Shown here: positions 55,705-58,351 of the stretch, one piece after another | Layout: each line of letters opens with the position of its first letter | Numbering within the stretch: position 1 is the first letter of the stretch | Source: CAYSLZ01 sp964468355 | GTDB taxonomy: Bacteria > Patescibacteriota > Microgenomatia > UBA12405 > JAHJSD01 | Length of the DNA: 58,351 nucleotides | Assembly (NCBI GenBank): GCA_964468355.1 | Contig: CAYXSV010000036.1 | Coordinates: forward strand, 1-58,351 | Direction: 5' to 3' | Program-made: the position numbers and the translations under genes | The notes under the pieces: generated by a model | The model's database searches: none | Seen by the model: the letters and a program-made list of their open reading frames with translations, nothing else | Told to the model about the DNA's origin: nothing

Positions 55705-57711
55705 ATGACCAAATTAATAATCGTTGAATCGCCAACCAAAGCAAAAACAATCGGCCGATATGTTGACAAACAATTTAATATCGTTGCCACTATGGGTCAT
55801 CTGCGTGATTTGCCGAAAAGTAAATTCGGCGTAGAAATTGAAAAGAAAAACGGCGGCTTTCAGTTTGAACCAAACTATACCGTTGGTAAAAACAAACAAA
55901 AATATGCAGCTAAACTAAAAAAAGCGGCTGAAAAAGCAAGTGAAATTTATCTTGCTCCCGACCCCGACCGCGAAGGTGAAGCAATAGCGTATCACACTCA
56001 AAAAATACTCGAAGGTTCAAAAGCTCAAAAGTTCAAAAAAGATGCCTTTAAGAGAGTGACTTTTCATGAAATAACTAAAACTGCAATTCAAAAAGCAATG
56101 GATAACCCGGGAAAAATCGATATGGACTTGGTCGATGCACAACAAGCAAGAAGAATTTTAGACCGCTTGGTTGGATACACTCTTTCTCCGCTTCTGTGGA
56201 AAAAGATACGTCGAGGCTTGTCAGCCGGCCGGGTACAATCAGTTGCCGTCCGTTTAATTGTTGAACGAGAAAGGGAAATCGAAAAGTTTAAAGAAGAGAA
56301 ATTTTACAAAGTTTGGGCCAGTTTTGATAAAAAATTTGTTGCCAATCTGGTTAAAGTCAACGGTGATTCAGTTTCCGTCCGCAAAAAAACAGACCTTTTC
56401 GCCGGCACACATATTTCAACGAAAACAATCCACGACACACCTGAAAAAACTGAAAAAGTTATCAAGGACCTTAAACCCGAGTTTAAAATCACAAAAATTA
56501 GTAAAAAAGACAAGCTTCGTTATCCATTCGCCCCCTACACCACTTCTACTCTAACTCAAGATGCCGCTTATAAATTCCATTGGTCAGCTAAATACACAAT
56601 GAGTATTGCTCAGTCCTTATTTGAAAACGGCCATATTACTTACCACCGAACCGATTCAACAAACTTAAGCAAAGATGCTATTTTTAAGGCCAGAGATATT
56701 ATTAAGGATAAATACGGCAGTAAATACCTTCCTGAGAAACCTAAATTCTATAAAACTAAATCCAAAATCGCTCAGGAGGCACATGAGGCCATCCGACCTA
56801 CGGATGTAAGTGAAAAGTTAAAAGTGAAAAGTGAAAAGTTAAATGAGAAAGAAAAAAAATTATATGATTTAATTTGGAAAAGAACCATTTCTTGCCAAAT
56901 GGCACCAGCGAAATTAGCTAAAACCCGGGTTGATTTAGAAAATGGCAAATATCTCTTTCGCGTTCGCGGCAGTCAAATTAAGTTTGACGGATTTACTAAA
57001 GTTTATCCAGTTACTTTAACAGAAAACTTACTCCCTAAACTTGAAGAAGGTCAAAAAATATCTTCTGATACTTTCGGCATCACCGAGCACGAAACTAGAC
57101 CGCCGGCCCGTTATTCTGAAGCAAGCTTAATCGCTGAACTTGAGGATTACGGTATCGGACGACCGTCAACTTATGCTCCAATTATTTCTACTATCCGCAG
57201 TCGTAACTATGTTGACAAAGAAAAACGACAGTTTAAACCAACGGTTATCGGCACGGTTACCAGTGATTTTCTAGTTAAACACTTTAAGGACATTATGAGC
57301 TTGGAATTTACAGCAGAAATGGAAGATTCTTTGGATGATATTGCCGCCGGTGAAAAAAAATGGCAACCGGTGCTCTCTGAATTCTGGGGACCTTTTCATC
57401 AAAAAACCGAAAAGGTCGAAGAAGAAGCTGACCGGGTTAAAATGCCGGTAGAAAAAACCGATAAAAAATGTCCCGAATGCGAAAAAGGAAACCTGGTAAT
57501 CCGAGTCGGCAAATACGGCAAATTTTTGGCCTGCGACCGGTTTCCGGAATGTAAATATACCGCCGATTTTAATAAAAAAGCCGGATTTGAATGCCCGAAA
57601 TGCGAAGCCGACGTAATCATTAAAAAGACTAAAAAAGGAGCTAAATTTTTCTCCTGCTCCCGTTGGCCATCTTGCGACTGGTCTTCATGGAAAAAGCCGA
57701 AAAAAGCGTAA
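55705..57711 (+). CDS. topA: DNA topoisomerase I
   Basis: 668 residues. Relaxes negative supercoils. TOPRIM at the N-terminus (LIIVESPTKAKTIGRYVD, LAPDPDREGEAIAYH), the catalytic-core Tyr in ENGHITYHRTDSTNLS (about 319), and the GIGRPSTYAPIISTIRSRNYV segment (quoted across its core). Two C-terminal zinc fingers: CPECEKGNLVIRVGKYGKF, CDRFPECKY, then CPKCEADVII and CSRWPSCDWSSW. An iterated insert at 56809-56843 is read as SEKLKVKSEKLNEK. Single type IA enzyme near dprA, as often seen. Confidence 0.96.
   Translation: MTKLIIVESPTKAKTIGRYVDKQFNIVATMGHLRDLPKSKFGVEIEKKNGGFQFEPNYTVGKNKQKYAAKLKKAAEKASEIYLAPDPDREGEAIAYHTQKILEGSKAQKFKKDAFKRVTFHEITKTAIQKAMDNPGKIDMDLVDAQQARRILDRLVGYTLSPLLWKKIRRGLSAGRVQSVAVRLIVEREREIEKFKEEKFYKVWASFDKKFVANLVKVNGDSVSVRKKTDLFAGTHISTKTIHDTPEKTEKVIKDLKPEFKITKISKKDKLRYPFAPYTTSTLTQDAAYKFHWSAKYTMSIAQSLFENGHITYHRTDSTNLSKDAIFKARDIIKDKYGSKYLPEKPKFYKTKSKIAQEAHEAIRPTDVSEKLKVKSEKLNEKEKKLYDLIWKRTISCQMAPAKLAKTRVDLENGKYLFRVRGSQIKFDGFTKVYPVTLTENLLPKLEEGQKISSDTFGITEHETRPPARYSEASLIAELEDYGIGRPSTYAPIISTIRSRNYVDKEKRQFKPTVIGTVTSDFLVKHFKDIMSLEFTAEMEDSLDDIAAGEKKWQPVLSEFWGPFHQKTEKVEEEADRVKMPVEKTDKKCPECEKGNLVIRVGKYGKFLACDRFPECKYTADFNKKAGFECPKCEADVIIKKTKKGAKFFSCSRWPSCDWSSWKKPKKA
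56809..56843 (+). repeat. Iterated GTGAAAAGTTAAA-type words inside topA
   Basis: AGTGAAAAGTTAAA repeated with small changes, in frame. Same style as the intergenic iterated sequences (e.g. 16316-16350, 40600-40630); a similar run, AGTTAAAAGTTCAAAATG, lies at the end of the GT-C-like gene (54517-54548). Confidence 0.6.
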
Positions 57712-57796
57712 CATGTAACATGTAAGACGAAATATAATCAAAAATTAATTAAATTCAAGTCGGGGATACTATTTCCCGCCAAATTACACTTAAACC

Positions 57797-58048
57797 TTAA
57801 CTCTTATCTCCAAATCTCGCTCTAATTTGTTCCTTTAAATTTTCATTACCAAATCTGCTTACCACACGTCTTGAAATTTCATAACGGTGATCAGCTAGTG
57901 CATGACTTGAGGGTCTTTCTAACAATATTGCTTTGGCACTATTCAAAGCTTGTTTTTCACTAGCCCCACGCCAACCAGAAGGAATTTTTCCCCAATCATT
58001 ATAATTTATCTTTTCAGGCATTAATCTTTCAGTATTATTTGACGCCAT
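57797..58048 (-). CDS. Small unknown protein
   Basis: 83 residues from ATG 58048. Basic and helical (EKQALNSAKAILLERPSS, HRYEISRRVVSRFGNENLKEQI), with WRGASEK in the middle. No signal or membrane segment. It follows an open frame on the same strand at the window edge and could be part of a short operon. The gap from topA (57712-57796) holds CGTAACATG-type words. Function unknown. Confidence 0.5.
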   Translation of the reverse strand: MASNNTERLMPEKINYNDWGKIPSGWRGASEKQALNSAKAILLERPSSHALADHRYEISRRVVSRFGNENLKEQIRARFGDKS

Positions 58049-58081
58049 AGTTTCAAATTATAACATAACCAATATTGACTT

Positions 58082-58351
58082 TCATCTTCTGGGCTGCCTT
58101 GCCATAATTTGTGAACCGCGATGCCATGATTCAACCGATCTCCCCCCTACTGCTTTTGCCACTTCACGTGTTGTTGTATCAAACGAATGTAATTCTTCTG
58201 GAACCGATCTGAGGCCAAGATTTCCTACAACGCGTCTTACTTTTCTCCTAAACCGATAAACCGGGGCACAATATGGAGTTTTCTGCTCGGCAACTTCACA
58301 AAGAGCTTTTCTAACTACAGGCGAAAGACTTTCTTTATTCTTACATCTAGC
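58082..58351 (-). CDS. Partial unknown protein at the right edge
   Basis: The minus-strand frame is open from the last base to TGA at 58084-58082, giving 89 residues with no start codon at its outer end, so the gene begins beyond the window. Visible sequence is basic (VYRFRRKVRRVVGNLGLRS, then EVAKAVGGRSVESWHRGSQ) and contains cysteines near the N-terminal side (ALCEVAEQ, PYCAPVY). It does not match a family I know. The open frame and lack of competing genes make it plausible. Confidence 0.4.
   Translation of the reverse strand, partial: ARCKNKESLSPVVRKALCEVAEQKTPYCAPVYRFRRKVRRVVGNLGLRSVPEELHSFDTTTREVAKAVGGRSVESWHRGSQIMARQPRR

Noticed and set aside
1..58351. Use of an alternative genetic code (UGA as an amino acid)
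   Set aside because: TGA ends several clear genes at the expected length (for example rpsU, ybeY, the cohesin gene at 30243), so the standard code holds.

Overview
The window is a gene-dense, AT-rich bacterial segment. It most resembles a Candidate Phyla Radiation (Patescibacteria) genome, probably of the Microgenomates lineage; that placement is an inference. It rests on very compact housekeeping proteins (release factor 1 without its N-terminal domain, a 151-residue EF-Ts, a shortened YbeY), many 4-bp gene overlaps, membrane-anchored cohesin/dockerin proteins, and numerous short palindromic or iterated intergenic repeats. Coding strand switches in blocks and the standard code (TAA, TAG, TGA stops) fits everywhere.

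Layout. 1-3 kb: end of a GH130 glycosidase/phosphorylase, an archaeal-type tyrosyl-tRNA synthetase, and a three-gene operon (membrane protein, single-cluster ferredoxin, DsbA-like protein without CxxC). 3-8.4 kb: gyrB, ppa, gyrA. 8.4-16.3 kb (minus): Xer recombinase, an 860-bp noncoding AT-rich stretch with a DnaA-box-like site and inverted repeats, a membrane protein, yebC, a LytR_C protein, an Rlu-type pseudouridine synthase, a DksA-type zinc-finger protein, a membrane protein, dnaB and an MBL-like protein; tRNA-Leu(CAA) lies on the plus strand. 16.4-19.8 kb (plus): two secreted/anchored proteins, hisS and a PaaX-like regulator. 19.9-29.4 kb (minus): prfA/rpmE, HtrA and S41 proteases, rpsR-ssb-rpsF, cysS, ybaB, dnaX, ybeY, yqeY and rpsU.

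29.6-39.1 kb (minus) is the most unusual part: nine consecutive genes for N-terminally anchored or secreted proteins built from cohesin-like domains, dockerin/EF-hand-like modules (several with cysteines in the calcium loop), Cys-rich repeats and Thr/Pro linkers. One protein ends in LPETG. A GH39-like glycosidase with a related N-terminus is transcribed divergently. A sortase at 47.8-48.6 kb and an adjacent LPEAG protein suggest covalent surface attachment. The picture is a small cellulosome-like or adhesive surface assembly.

39.2-58.4 kb: four-helix-bundle genes, a site-2 protease, frr, tsf, rpsB, a TrpR-like regulator, a dTTP-synthesis cluster (dcd, thyX, and a deoxyribosyltransferase-like/thymidylate kinase fusion), sortase, lipoproteins, two envelope glycan genes, dprA, topA, and two small unknowns at the right edge.

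Regulation. Genes that begin a transcription unit often have a sigma70-type promoter whose -10 box lies only 5-10 bases before the ATG, implying leaderless mRNAs, whereas internal operon genes often carry Shine-Dalgarno sequences. gyrB and rpsB instead have long leaders. Two regulator genes (PaaX-like and TrpR-like) are each bracketed by copies of a dyad-symmetric sequence, suggesting autoregulation.
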